From assembly GCF_001677335.1 (NCBI RefSeq), contig NZ_LZYB01000008.1, forward strand, positions 62,001-126,000: a stretch of 64,000 nt of DNA, read 5' to 3'. The notes below the pieces were generated by a model. That model did no database searches and had not been told where the DNA came from. It saw only the letters and a program-made list of their open reading frames with translations. This document shows positions 19,101 to 27,448 of this stretch, piece after piece; the stretch's first letter is position 1; each line of letters begins with the position of its first letter. Source of the DNA: Erythrobacter dokdonensis DSW-74 (GTDB taxonomy: Bacteria; Pseudomonadota; Alphaproteobacteria; Sphingomonadales; Sphingomonadaceae). Made by a program: the position numbers and the translations under genes.

Positions 19101-19198
19101 CGCAGCTGGCGCTGATGGATGATGCCGACACATCGCATCCGTTCTACTGGTCGGCTTTTGCTGTGGTGGGTGACGGCGCGATCCGCCTCGCCCGCTGA
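16139..19198 (+). CDS. Exported TPR/CHAT-domain caspase-like protein
   Basis: A 1,019-residue protein with a signal peptide (MALRFFAAVGGAVG to about AAQA). Its middle is helical and TPR-like (for example residues about 190-330, with NAGNFAEAAEFFEVSS and NLGNFAEARRLFASS), and a CHAT domain fills the C-terminal 300 residues. CHAT proteins are caspase/separase-fold cysteine peptidases. The catalytic pair is intact: His863 in HFATHG and Cys913 in LSACDTAG. The downstream GAGGRTVLASHWPVPD segment is also typical. A strong AGGAGGAG site sits just before the ATG at 16139. A signal peptide on a CHAT protein puts the peptidase in the periplasm, where its likely neighbour in action is the large secreted protein encoded immediately upstream. 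Processing of that protein is inference. Confidence 0.88.
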   Translation: MALRFFAAVGGAVGALVFGLLPAAPGAAQAVAVGERTSLSLRDTFPIGSNGLCEAQILAPEPGAALFDRRYSVICRDAAAPVGTLWVVRGPAQEMSAARFAGEGTRCEAADRGASGATDLPGTERLVCAASGSMIRTDLLLAREGQRTYAASGLSAYATALELGLASLMQDKIVEGTVEIPLTSATDDIAFARQQAEAIAADQALIEAYRRSNAGNFAEAAEFFEVSSAALAGPGAVEARLNQGLQQSNLGNFAEARRLFASSRSESAASPVLARLLRNYEAMDALNQRKPEAALSLLEAPLVSDFGELENLRALRIGPALAGQLASENDRVTGAYSLSLTPLERAQLLDGQHAYLKATSLRLLGRTAESTALLEQAEATLASVRDGRVVSIVWLRAQVLGELAEVAERSGRPGDAESLHLRAVALLDATYPDSPAFDSARALLAGFYSRTGRRAEALGLYRDIITDAEGRPLPSLRGLLAPYFILVMEDGASGPDAAAELFAASQLLQRPGLAQTQAVLARELSGGSDEAAQLFRTTTNLSRGIEQLRLALIELRSAEQYGVNRAAAIAEREQRLAQLQQQQAEVLQKLATYPRYRAVSGGGLALADLQAILREGEAYVKLVTLDQEAYLLYVTADDARAWRADATPAELEKLVGQIRESIAVVEGGQVLTYPFEIERARELYVRLFAPVADRLPQLEHIVFEPDGPLLKLPINLLVTDDASVAAYKARLAGRDADEYDFRGTAWLGRSTQISTSVGAAAFRDVRAARPSDGKRAYLGLGENEPIGAGSGVSGRTRSALEGADNCQWSPNIWANPIKADELREAASRFGAASRVLTREEFTDSAILGLDDLGEYRILHFATHGLVTAPQPQCPPRPALLTSFDKNEDSDGLLSFAEIFGLRIDADLVILSACDTAGSATVGATREAGVTSGGEFALDGLVRAFVGAGGRTVLASHWPVPDDFDATGRLISGLFAGDGRPTAGALRQSQLALMDDADTSHPFYWSAFAVVGDGAIRLAR

Positions 19199-19218
19199 CC
19201 GAGGCGGGGGCGCGGCTG

Positions 19219-21276
19219 ATGGGAGACCCGGGGCAGCGCGGCGTTCCGGCCTTCGGCTGGATCAGGCGCGGCTGGCGCAATGTCCGCGAGGCGGGCGGTG
19301 TGCAGCTGGTCGCGACTTTCGTGGTACTATGCGCTGCTCTTTTCATTGCCCGCTTCAGCTGGGTGCTGCCCGACGGCGAGGAGCCGACCCCGCTCACCAG
19401 CGAGGCCGAGCGCGCGCTCTATGATCTGCGCGCCTACTACGCCGCCGATCTGGTGGAGCAGGACAGCCGCATCGTGCTGGTGGTCTACACCGACCAGACC
19501 CTGATCAATGCGCGCAAGCGCTCCCCGCTCGATCGCGGGATGCTGGCTCGCACGCTGCGCAATCTCGACGGCATGGGGGCAAAGGCGATCGGCATCGATA
19601 TCCTGTTCGACCAGCCGCAGGACGAGGATGATGATCTGGTCGCTGCGTTAAGGGAGATGGAAACGCCGGTTGCCGTCGCTTACGCCAACCTTGCCACCAA
19701 CAAGGATGATATTGTCTACGAGCAGCAGCAATATCTCGAGGCTTTCCAGGCGCGGCTGGCAGACAGCAATGCGCGCCCCGCCAGCATCCGGCTCGACAAT
19801 ACTTTCGGCGCCACGCGGGTTTGGCCGGAAATCGTTCCCGATCTGCCGCCTTTGCTCGGGCGGGCCATGCTGGATGATGCAGGCGAGGCGGATGCAGCCT
19901 TCGACCGCTATGAGGGCGCGATCGATTATCGCCGGCCCAAGTTCGTCGATGCACCTCTGTTTGCCGCCTTGCAGATTGATCTCTTTGCCGACGCTGACCC
20001 GGAGGTGTTGCCCTTCCTCGCCGAACAGATCGCAGGGAAATATATCCTGATCGGCGGCGATATAGTCGATTATGACCGGGTCGAGACGACCTTCACCTCG
20101 ATCAACGGCGAGGTTCCTGCCGGGATTGCAGTCCATGCCGAGATCATCGCGCAGATGCTGGATAACCGCTACCTTGCGCCCATCCCGGTCTGGGTGCTGT
20201 GGGTGATGGCAATACTCGTCGTGCTGAGCGCCGCTTTAACCGCCCTGCTGGAATGGCCGGCGCGAAGGCTCGCGCCCTTCCTGCTGGTCCTGATCCTTGC
20301 CTTCATCGGCATTCCGGCGTTCCTGCAAGTGCGCAATGTCGATACCTACGGCCTGCCTGCGGTTGGCTGGCTGGTAGGATGGATCATGGCCTTCGCCGCC
20401 GTCACCGCTGCCGCCCGCGCATCCGGCGCGGTACAGCGCAATTTTGCCACCGGAGCGCTGGGCAAGTACATCCCGCGCGACATTGCCCAGGCGATTATCG
20501 ACAGGCCCGAGCTGCTCTCGCTGGGCGGGGAAAAGCGCGAAATCTTCGTGCTGTTCAGCGACCTCGAGGGCTTCACCAAGATGAGCCATGCGATTCCGCC
20601 GGAAATGGTCGCGAAACTGCTGAACCGCTATCTCGACATGCTCAGCCAGGTAGTGCTCGATCATGGCGGCGTGATCGATAAATTCGTCGGCGATGCGGTG
20701 GTGGCTTTCTGGGGCGCGCCGATTTCCCGGCCGGATGATGGGGAACGGGCTGCCCGGGCGGGATATGCACTGTGGCAGGCCGGCGAGTCGTTCCGGCGCG
20801 AGGTGGCGGCAATGGATGCGGACTTGCCAAGGATCGGCAAGACCCGTGTCGGGCTCCACTACGGCGAGGCGGTGATCGGCAATTTCGGCGGCGCGACCCG
20901 TATCCAGTATACTGCTCTGGGCGATTCGATGAACACCGCCGCGCGGTTGGAGGCGGCCAACAAGGCGCTCGATTCGAGCGTGATGGCGAGCCGGGAGTTT
21001 GCCGAGGCCTCGGGCCTTGGCTGGTGGCGCCAGATGGGGCGCGTGCGATTGCGCGGGCGGGCGCGGCCGGTCGATCTGTTTGAGCCCGCGCCGGATTTTC
21101 CGGACAACGACCGTGCGCTTTTGGCCGACGCTTGCGCTCTTGCGGCGACCGACACGGCCGCGGCCCTCGCGCTGGTGCAGGATGTCGCCGGTCGTCATCC
21201 GGATGATTCAGCGCTACGTAATCTGGTAAAGCGGATACAGGAACTGGACGAGGGAGGAACCTATGTTCTCGGCTAG
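19219..21276 (+). CDS. CHASE2-domain adenylyl cyclase, membrane-bound
   Basis: A 685-residue class III nucleotidyl cyclase. One membrane helix (about 30-52) is followed by a periplasmic CHASE2 sensor (about 60-315; YDLRAYYAADL, IVLVVYTDQTL, GAKAIGIDILFDQP), then three helices (about 320-342, 353-373, 380-400) and a cytoplasmic cyclase domain from 445. Both metal Asp residues are present (Asp448 in FSDLEGFT, Asp492 in KFVGDAVVAFWG). The purine-selecting Lys (DKFVGD) and Thr (QYTALGDS) favour ATP, and the NTAARLE segment supplies the Asn and Arg used in catalysis, so the enzyme should be active and make cAMP. It starts 20 bases after the CHAT stop and overlaps the next gene by 14. The CHASE2 domain faces the compartment where the CHAT and TpsA-like products are found or transit, so it may sense them. 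Confidence 0.92.
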   Translation: MGDPGQRGVPAFGWIRRGWRNVREAGGVQLVATFVVLCAALFIARFSWVLPDGEEPTPLTSEAERALYDLRAYYAADLVEQDSRIVLVVYTDQTLINARKRSPLDRGMLARTLRNLDGMGAKAIGIDILFDQPQDEDDDLVAALREMETPVAVAYANLATNKDDIVYEQQQYLEAFQARLADSNARPASIRLDNTFGATRVWPEIVPDLPPLLGRAMLDDAGEADAAFDRYEGAIDYRRPKFVDAPLFAALQIDLFADADPEVLPFLAEQIAGKYILIGGDIVDYDRVETTFTSINGEVPAGIAVHAEIIAQMLDNRYLAPIPVWVLWVMAILVVLSAALTALLEWPARRLAPFLLVLILAFIGIPAFLQVRNVDTYGLPAVGWLVGWIMAFAAVTAAARASGAVQRNFATGALGKYIPRDIAQAIIDRPELLSLGGEKREIFVLFSDLEGFTKMSHAIPPEMVAKLLNRYLDMLSQVVLDHGGVIDKFVGDAVVAFWGAPISRPDDGERAARAGYALWQAGESFRREVAAMDADLPRIGKTRVGLHYGEAVIGNFGGATRIQYTALGDSMNTAARLEAANKALDSSVMASREFAEASGLGWWRQMGRVRLRGRARPVDLFEPAPDFPDNDRALLADACALAATDTAAALALVQDVAGRHPDDSALRNLVKRIQELDEGGTYVLG

Positions 21277-22021
21277 AATGAAACGGACCTTTGCGGCACT
21301 GGCTCTGGGCGGCGCGGCGATGGCGCTGCCGGTGGCGGCGATGGCGGGCGTCGTGGTAAAATCAACCGGGCCTTCTTCAGGCAAGTACCCTGTGGGCACC
21401 AAGCTTGATGACACCGCCACCATCACTCTCAAGACGGGTGACGTGGTGACTGTGCTGACATCGGACGGCACGCGGGTGATCAAGGGCGCGGGCACCTTCC
21501 GCGTTGGCGACCGGCCACAGGTGGCATCGGACCGCTTTGCGTCGCTGACCCGAAAGCGCGCCGCCACGCGTGTGCGCACCGGGGCGGTGCGCGCTCCCGA
21601 CGACGAGGCGGTCACCAATCCGAGCCTGTGGTATGTCGACATCACCCGTTCAGGCACCATCTGCCTTTACGATTTCGCCACGGTCCGGTTGTGGCGTCCC
21701 GGCACTGAAGGCACCGCGACATACAGCATCACCGCCCATGGCGAGAGCCACAGCGAGACCGGCGCACGGGCTGAAGTCACATTTGACGATACGGTCACGG
21801 TCGCCGCGCTTGATCCTGTACGCCTGCCTGTGACCGAGGGCGGCCATTACATGATTATCGCACCCGACGGATCGACCAGCGCGGAACTGAATTTCGTGCT
21901 GCTTGCCGGTGATTATGAGGCCCCCGACGCCTTGGCCGAGGCGCTCATTTCCAAGGGATGCTCGGTCCAGCTCGAGGCGCTCGCCAACACGCTTGAGGCA
22001 GGCGCCGAAACCGCCGGCTGA
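21263..22021 (+). CDS. Secreted protein of unknown function, last gene of the CHAT/cyclase operon
   Basis: A 252-residue exported protein with a signal peptide ending in AAMA (about residue 28). The first third reads like a small beta domain (KTGDVVTVLTSDGTRVIKGA), with a weak likeness to FecR-type ligand-sensing domains. The rest is a second beta-rich domain with two separated cysteines (SGTICLYDF and SKGCSVQLE) that could form a disulphide in the periplasm. The ATG at 21263 lies inside the end of the cyclase gene behind GGGAGGAA, so its translation is coupled to the cyclase. FecR-like, CHASE2, CHAT and ShlB genes are seen together in other bacteria, so it is a plausible partner of the sensor. 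I do not recognise a firm family. Confidence 0.75.
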   Translation: MFSARMKRTFAALALGGAAMALPVAAMAGVVVKSTGPSSGKYPVGTKLDDTATITLKTGDVVTVLTSDGTRVIKGAGTFRVGDRPQVASDRFASLTRKRAATRVRTGAVRAPDDEAVTNPSLWYVDITRSGTICLYDFATVRLWRPGTEGTATYSITAHGESHSETGARAEVTFDDTVTVAALDPVRLPVTEGGHYMIIAPDGSTSAELNFVLLAGDYEAPDALAEALISKGCSVQLEALANTLEAGAETAG

Positions 22022-22252
22022 CCTCTGGAGGGCATTGCCCCGTTGTTGCTGGCGGCCACTGCGATCTGAAAAGCGCGGATTGCCTGTTGCATCGTGATGG
22101 CAAGCTTGGGAGAAAGGCAGGGGATCTGGTTTTGAGGGAGTCGGCAGCGGGAAAGATTTCCTGGCGCGGCTCTACAAACTCTGACGCAACTGGCCTGCTA
22201 GTCTCGACAGACACGGCAGACTGATGGCATGGTGCATCTCGGGGGGGATGAG

Positions 22253-23638
22253 ATGACGAGAGTTCTGGCGAAACTGGTCGCTGGCCTCGCAAGCAGGCCG
22301 CAGATCCTGCGCGTGTTCGCAGTGGCGGGTCTTGCTGCGCTCTATCCGGCGGCTAGCGCGATCGGCAATCCGACTTTTGAAGGTGTCGCCAGCTGTGCCG
22401 GCTCCACCTGCCACGGGCGCGCGGAAGGGAACGGCGCCGTCGTGCGGCAGGACGAGATTGCCACCTGGCAGGAGCCGTCATCGCCTTCCGGCGCTCACAG
22501 CCGCGCCTATGCCGTTCTCGCTGGCAGGCGAGGACAGCAGATTGCTGCCAGCCTCGGGCTCGGCAATGCCACGCAGGCCCCCGCATGCCTTGGCTGCCAT
22601 TCCACCAATGCCCCCGCAGCGCGGCGCGGCGCCAAGTTCACTGTCACCGACGGGGTCGGATGCGAGAGCTGTCACGGCCCCTCGGGCGGAAGCTGGCTGG
22701 CCGAGCATTATGCGCTGCCCGCGACCCATGCATCCAATGTCGCGGCGGGGCTGACCCCGCTTGATAATCCCAAGGCGCGCGCGAATGTCTGCCTTGATTG
22801 CCATTACGGATCGGACAAGCCGGGGCAGTTCGTCACCCATGCCATGATGGCGGCGGGCCATCCGCGCGTTTCCTTCGAGCTCGACCTGTTCAGCGCACTG
22901 CAGCAGCATCACAATCTCGATGCCGATTACACTGCGAGAAAGGGAGCGCCCAATTCGGTGCGCTTCTGGGCGGTCGGACAGGCCGAAGCGGTGCGCCGCG
23001 CAACCAGCCTCTATGCCCAGCCGAAATTCGCCTACGAGGGCGCTTTCCCGCAGTTCTATTTCTATGACTGCCATTCGTGCCACCGCACGATTACCGACGG
23101 GCCGAGCCGCAAGCTGACCTTCGAGACCAATCCCGCAAGGCCGATCCCCTTTGGCAACCCACCCTTTAACGACGAGAATATCATCATGCTCTCGGCGGTG
23201 GCCGGCGCGCTGGTGCCAGGCGAGGCTGAGGCATTCCGCACCGCTTCGCGCGACTTCCACAAGGCAATGGGTGCAGGCCCCGCCGAGGCGCGCGCGGCAG
23301 CGCAGACGCTGGCATCGCGCGCCGGGCGGCTGTCGGATGCGCTGTCGGGGCGGGCCTATGCCAATGCCGATGCCTTCCGGGTGATAGCCACGATCGCAGG
23401 GGAGGCTACCGCTCCGCGCTTCACCGATTACGCCGGGTCGGTTCAGGCGGTGATGGCCGTGGACACGCTGCTCAATGCGCTGGTGCGCGAGGGCAGGGTG
23501 ACGCGCGGTGCCGCGGCAGGCATCCGCGCCGATATCGCCCGCGCCTACAAGGCGGTCGAGGAGCCCAATGCCTATCGTCCGGCCGATTTCCGTAGCGCCT
23601 TGAAAGCCGCGGCGAACGCGATCGGCAGGCTGGCCTGA
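22253..23638 (+). CDS. Pentaheme c-type cytochrome, exported
   Basis: A 461-residue periplasmic multihaem cytochrome. After an N-terminal export sequence there are five haem attachment sites. The first is the unusual CAGSTCH (four residues between the cysteines); then come CLGCH, CESCH, CLDCH and CHSCH. The first half resembles the cytochrome c554-type fold. Several free His residues (for example in GHPRVSFELD and the QQHHN segment) could be distal ligands. The C-terminal 160 residues are helical and haem-free. The ATG at 22253 follows a GGGGGGG stretch and is preferred to an in-frame ATG at 22229. It heads an operon with 1-2 base gaps to the lipoprotein, barrel and decaheme genes. It is likely an electron-transfer subunit; its substrate is unknown. 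Confidence 0.88.
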   Translation: MTRVLAKLVAGLASRPQILRVFAVAGLAALYPAASAIGNPTFEGVASCAGSTCHGRAEGNGAVVRQDEIATWQEPSSPSGAHSRAYAVLAGRRGQQIAASLGLGNATQAPACLGCHSTNAPAARRGAKFTVTDGVGCESCHGPSGGSWLAEHYALPATHASNVAAGLTPLDNPKARANVCLDCHYGSDKPGQFVTHAMMAAGHPRVSFELDLFSALQQHHNLDADYTARKGAPNSVRFWAVGQAEAVRRATSLYAQPKFAYEGAFPQFYFYDCHSCHRTITDGPSRKLTFETNPARPIPFGNPPFNDENIIMLSAVAGALVPGEAEAFRTASRDFHKAMGAGPAEARAAAQTLASRAGRLSDALSGRAYANADAFRVIATIAGEATAPRFTDYAGSVQAVMAVDTLLNALVREGRVTRGAAAGIRADIARAYKAVEEPNAYRPADFRSALKAAANAIGRLA

Positions 23639-23640
23639 CG

Positions 23641-25590
23641 ATGCGCGGGGGGAGGACAATCTGCCTTTTTGCCGGAGCGTTGCTGCTCGCCTCCTGCGGG
23701 GGCGGGGACAGCCCATCCAGCAATGGCGGCGCGACCGGCGGTGGCCCCCCGCCTCCGCCGCCTCCGCCGCCGAGCGGGAGTGTCTATTCGATCCCCCCTG
23801 CCGAAAGCCTCGGCGCCGCCGATGTCGGTACGGTGATCGCACAGGCTGCCGCCGAGGCCCGCAGCCGCGGCGCCGCAGCCACCATCGCGGTGACAGACAG
23901 GGTCGGCAATGTCCTTGCCGTCTTCGCCATGCCCGGCGCAGCGCCGACCGCGAACATTCCCGGCGCGCCCAATGGCGATAACATCGACGTACAGGGTCTG
24001 ACTATCCCCAGCGCCGGAGCAGCCATCGCCAAGGCCATCACCGGTGCCTACCTCTCGAGCGGCGGCAACGCCTTTTCCACCCGCACCGCGAGCATGATCG
24101 TGCAGGAGCATTTCCCCCCTGCGCCGACCACCGCGGGGCTGGAAAGCGGGCCTTTGTTCGGCGTGCAGTTCAGCCAATTGCCGTGCTCCGACCTCTCGGC
24201 GCGCGCGAGCGACGGGCTGATCGGGCCGAAGCGCTCGCCGCTCGGCCTTGCGGCGGACCCGGGAGGCTTTCCGCTTTATCGAAATGGCGTGGTCGTGGGC
24301 GGTGTCGGCGTCATCGCCGATGGGGTCTACGGGCTCGACACCAATGTGCTCGACCGCGACACCGATCTTGACGAGGCGATCGCGCTGGCAGGCACGGTGG
24401 GCTTCGAGGCGCCGGTTGCGATCCGCGCCGACCGCATTACTGCCGATGGCACGTCGCTCCGCTACACCGATATCGAATATCCGCAGATCGGCAGCGTGGC
24501 GGGGGCGAGCTTTGCCGGAACCGATGGCGCGCTGGTTCCGGTAACGGGTTACTATAGCGGCGCGGGGCTACTGGCGGGGAGCGCCTACGGGACCGAGGCT
24601 TCGGGCATCCGTCCCTCGACACTCGCTGATTTCTCGATCCGCGATGCCTTCGTCCTGTCCGATGGCACGGGTGCCAACCGCTTCCCAGTGCGTGGCGGCA
24701 CGGATGGTGCTGACCTCTCCGCTCCGATCACCGAGGCCGAAGCGCGCGCGATCCTCGAGGAAGCCTTTACCATCATGAGCCGTGCGCGGGCGCAGATCCG
24801 CCAGCCACTGGATAGCCGCGCACAGGTCACGATCAGTCTGGTCGATACCCGCGGGCGGGTGCTGGGCATCGTGCGCTCGCCCGATGCGCCGATCTTCGGC
24901 ATCGATGTGAGCCTGCAGAAGGCGCGCACCGCGAATTTCTTCTCTGGCAGCTTTGCCGCGAGCGAGTTGCTTGCCGCTCCCGGCGAGGTGCCGCAATTCG
25001 TCAGCCGCTTGCGCACTTTCCTTGGCGACCCTCAGGCGCTGACCGGCGCTTTCGCCTTTGCCGATCGTTCGGGCGGGAACCTGTCGCGCCCCTATTTCCC
25101 CGATGGCGAGGTGGGCCAGCCGCACGGGCCCCTGTCGCGCCCGATCGCGCAGTTCAACCCCTTCTCCACAGGCCTCCAGAGCGCGCTTGTGCTGGGCAAT
25201 CTGGCGCAGCATCTGGGCTTTGTTACCGGAGCAAGCGGCACCGACACACCGCGCAATTGCACCGGTTTGCCGGGCGTGGACGGAGGCAATACCCGCCTTG
25301 CCAACGGTATCCAGATCTTCCCCGGCTCGGTCCCGGTCTATCGCGGCGGGCAACTGGTTGGCGGTATCGGGGTGTCGGGCGACGGGATCGATCAGGACGA
25401 CATGATCAGCTTCCTCGGCCTGCATAATGCCGGCCAGCGCGTCGGCGGGATCGGCAATGCGCCCAGGGACATTCGCGCTGATCGCATCGTGGTGCAGGTC
25501 GGCAGCCGCCAGGTGCGGCTGCGTTACGTCAATTGCCCTTTCGCGCCGTTCCTCGATAGCGCGGCGCAGAACGTGTGCGAGGGGCTGTAG
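23641..25590 (+). CDS. Lipoprotein with two HbpS/GlcG-like (DUF336) domains
   Basis: A 649-residue predicted lipoprotein: the lipobox LASC puts the lipid on Cys19, and a Pro-rich spacer (nine prolines) follows. Two copies of a haem-degrading/HbpS-like fold can be traced. Copy one has AITVTDRVGNVLAVF-type strands, GGNAFSTRTASM and PLYRNGVVVGGVGV. Copy two has TISLVDTRGRVLGIV, RTANFFSGSFA and VYRGGQLVGGIGVSGDG followed by IDQDD. HbpS/GlcG proteins bind haem or small organic acids. Set between two multihaem cytochrome genes with 1-2 base gaps, a haem-handling or docking role in the outer-membrane electron conduit is plausible but unproven. About four cysteines occur in the mature protein, two of them near the C-terminus, but there is no CXXCH. 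Confidence 0.82.
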   Translation: MRGGRTICLFAGALLLASCGGGDSPSSNGGATGGGPPPPPPPPPSGSVYSIPPAESLGAADVGTVIAQAAAEARSRGAAATIAVTDRVGNVLAVFAMPGAAPTANIPGAPNGDNIDVQGLTIPSAGAAIAKAITGAYLSSGGNAFSTRTASMIVQEHFPPAPTTAGLESGPLFGVQFSQLPCSDLSARASDGLIGPKRSPLGLAADPGGFPLYRNGVVVGGVGVIADGVYGLDTNVLDRDTDLDEAIALAGTVGFEAPVAIRADRITADGTSLRYTDIEYPQIGSVAGASFAGTDGALVPVTGYYSGAGLLAGSAYGTEASGIRPSTLADFSIRDAFVLSDGTGANRFPVRGGTDGADLSAPITEAEARAILEEAFTIMSRARAQIRQPLDSRAQVTISLVDTRGRVLGIVRSPDAPIFGIDVSLQKARTANFFSGSFAASELLAAPGEVPQFVSRLRTFLGDPQALTGAFAFADRSGGNLSRPYFPDGEVGQPHGPLSRPIAQFNPFSTGLQSALVLGNLAQHLGFVTGASGTDTPRNCTGLPGVDGGNTRLANGIQIFPGSVPVYRGGQLVGGIGVSGDGIDQDDMISFLGLHNAGQRVGGIGNAPRDIRADRIVVQVGSRQVRLRYVNCPFAPFLDSAAQNVCEGL

Positions 25591-25591
25591 G

Positions 25592-27448
25592 ATGGCGCTG
25601 CTCCTCCCCGCGATGCTGCTGATGCAGGCCGCGCCGCCGCCGCCCGAAGAGATGGCGCCGCCGCTTGCGCCCCCGGGCGAGCAAGCCGCGACCGACTGGG
25701 AGCATGATATCCCGCCGGTCGACCCCGAGATCATCGAAGGGCGCGAGCGGCCGGGCTATAATGCCCCGCTGCCCGAGCGGATCGAGCAGGAGAACGAAGG
25801 CGCGGTCCGCGCTCCGCCGCCACAGGCCTTCCCGACCGACCAGCTGCCGATCCCCGATCGCTGGCGCCTGATCGAGAGCCTCGGCCTCGTGCGCGAGAGC
25901 CTGCTCGATCCCTATAACCAGAACACCTACAAGGGCGACCGTCCGATCAACCCGGACAAGGTGCCGTGGCTGCCGATCAAGGGCGACGACTGGTTCTTCG
26001 TCGCCAACCTCATTTCAGATTCGGTCTACGAGCCGCGCACCTTCCCCATTCCCGTCGGCGTGCAGACTACTGAGGACCCCGACCGGATCGACGTGTTCGG
26101 CGACGATTTCAGCCAGGTCTTCAGCCAGACCTTCATCGCCGGTTTCGCGCTGCTGAAAGGTTCGACCACCTTCAAGCCGCCGACCATCGAATACCGCCTG
26201 ACGCTGGCCTACAACGTCAACTATGTCGACGTGCCGGAACGCCGCGTGCTGTTTGTCGAACCCTCGCGCCCCTCGCACCGGCTCGACCAGTTCCTCGGGG
26301 TGCAGGAAGCCTTCGTCGATTACCACTTCAGCGAGTTCGACAACGACCGCTTCGATTTCATCTCGATCCGCGCCGGTATCCAGCCGTTCCAGTCGGACTT
26401 CCGCGGGTTCCTGTTCAACGACCAGCAATTGGGCGTGCGCCTGTTCGGATCGCGCGACAACAACCGCTTTCAGTTCAACCTCGGGGCGTTCTGGCGGCTG
26501 GAGAAGGACACCAATTCGGGCCTCAACGCGATTCTGCGCAGCCCCCGCGACGATTTCGTGTTCGTCGCCAATGCCTATCGCCAGGACTTCCTGATCCCGG
26601 CGCTGACCAGCCAGTTCACCGTGGTCTACAACAGGAACCGCGAGGCGGATGACATCCAGATCGACACCAACGGCTTTCCGGTGCGCCCGGCCTTGCTCGG
26701 CACGCTCAGAGGCCGCGAATATGACGTGTTCTATCTCGGCTACAACGTCGATGGGCGGGTGGGCCGGGTGAACCTCACGGGTTCTTTCTACTGGGCGCTG
26801 GGGGAGGACCGGAACTCCTTCTTCACCGACCGCCCGGCCGATATCAACGCCCAGTTCGCCGCGCTTGAGGCGAGCTATGACAAGGACTGGATGCGCTTCC
26901 GCTTGTCGGGTGCCTATGCCAGCGGCGACAGCGATCCCTATGACGACACCGAGGGCGGGTTTGACGCGATCTTCGAGAACCCTGTCTTTGCGGGCGCCGA
27001 CACGTCCTACTGGATCCGCCAGACCATCCCCTTTGCAGGCGGCGGGCGCGCGGTGGCGGTGAACGGGCGCAACGGCATCCTCAATTCGCTGCGCAGCTCG
27101 AAGGAGCAGGGGCAGAGCAATTTCAACAATCCCGGCCTGATGCTGCTGGGCGCGGGCGCGGATTTCGACCTGACGCCGCAGTTCCGCCTCTCCGCCAATG
27201 CCAACCACCTGTGGTTCGAGAACACATCGACCTTGCAGGTGCTAAGAAACGAAGGTTCGATCCCGAAGGACATCGGCTTCGACCTCTCTGCAGCAGCGAT
27301 CTGGCGGCCCAAGGCGACCCAGAACATCGTCATGCGCCTGTCTGCCGCCACGCTGGTTGCGGGCGACGGCTTTCGCGACCTGTTCGACAATCTCGGAGGA
27401 CAAAGGGAGTTCTACTCCATCCTCGCCAACGTGGTGCTGACCTACTGA
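25592..27448 (+). CDS. Predicted outer-membrane beta-barrel protein of the cytochrome operon
   Basis: A 618-residue protein with a short signal peptide, a Pro-rich region (residues about 14-30, PPPPEEMAPPLAPPG), and then alternating amphipathic strands rich in Tyr, Phe, Asn and Asp to the end (for example FQFNLGAFWRLEKDTNSG, VNLTGSFYWALGEDRNSF and the terminal REFYSILANVVLTY, ending in Tyr as barrels do). I do not recognise it as MtrB or PioB; it lacks a CXXC near the N-terminus. Its stop overlaps the decaheme start (TGATG), and it lies one base after the lipoprotein gene. By position it could act as the porin sheath for the decaheme cytochrome, as in porin-cytochrome conduits; that is inference. 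The ATG at 25592 directly follows the previous TAG. Confidence 0.78.
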   Translation: MALLLPAMLLMQAAPPPPEEMAPPLAPPGEQAATDWEHDIPPVDPEIIEGRERPGYNAPLPERIEQENEGAVRAPPPQAFPTDQLPIPDRWRLIESLGLVRESLLDPYNQNTYKGDRPINPDKVPWLPIKGDDWFFVANLISDSVYEPRTFPIPVGVQTTEDPDRIDVFGDDFSQVFSQTFIAGFALLKGSTTFKPPTIEYRLTLAYNVNYVDVPERRVLFVEPSRPSHRLDQFLGVQEAFVDYHFSEFDNDRFDFISIRAGIQPFQSDFRGFLFNDQQLGVRLFGSRDNNRFQFNLGAFWRLEKDTNSGLNAILRSPRDDFVFVANAYRQDFLIPALTSQFTVVYNRNREADDIQIDTNGFPVRPALLGTLRGREYDVFYLGYNVDGRVGRVNLTGSFYWALGEDRNSFFTDRPADINAQFAALEASYDKDWMRFRLSGAYASGDSDPYDDTEGGFDAIFENPVFAGADTSYWIRQTIPFAGGGRAVAVNGRNGILNSLRSSKEQGQSNFNNPGLMLLGAGADFDLTPQFRLSANANHLWFENTSTLQVLRNEGSIPKDIGFDLSAAAIWRPKATQNIVMRLSAATLVAGDGFRDLFDNLGGQREFYSILANVVLTY

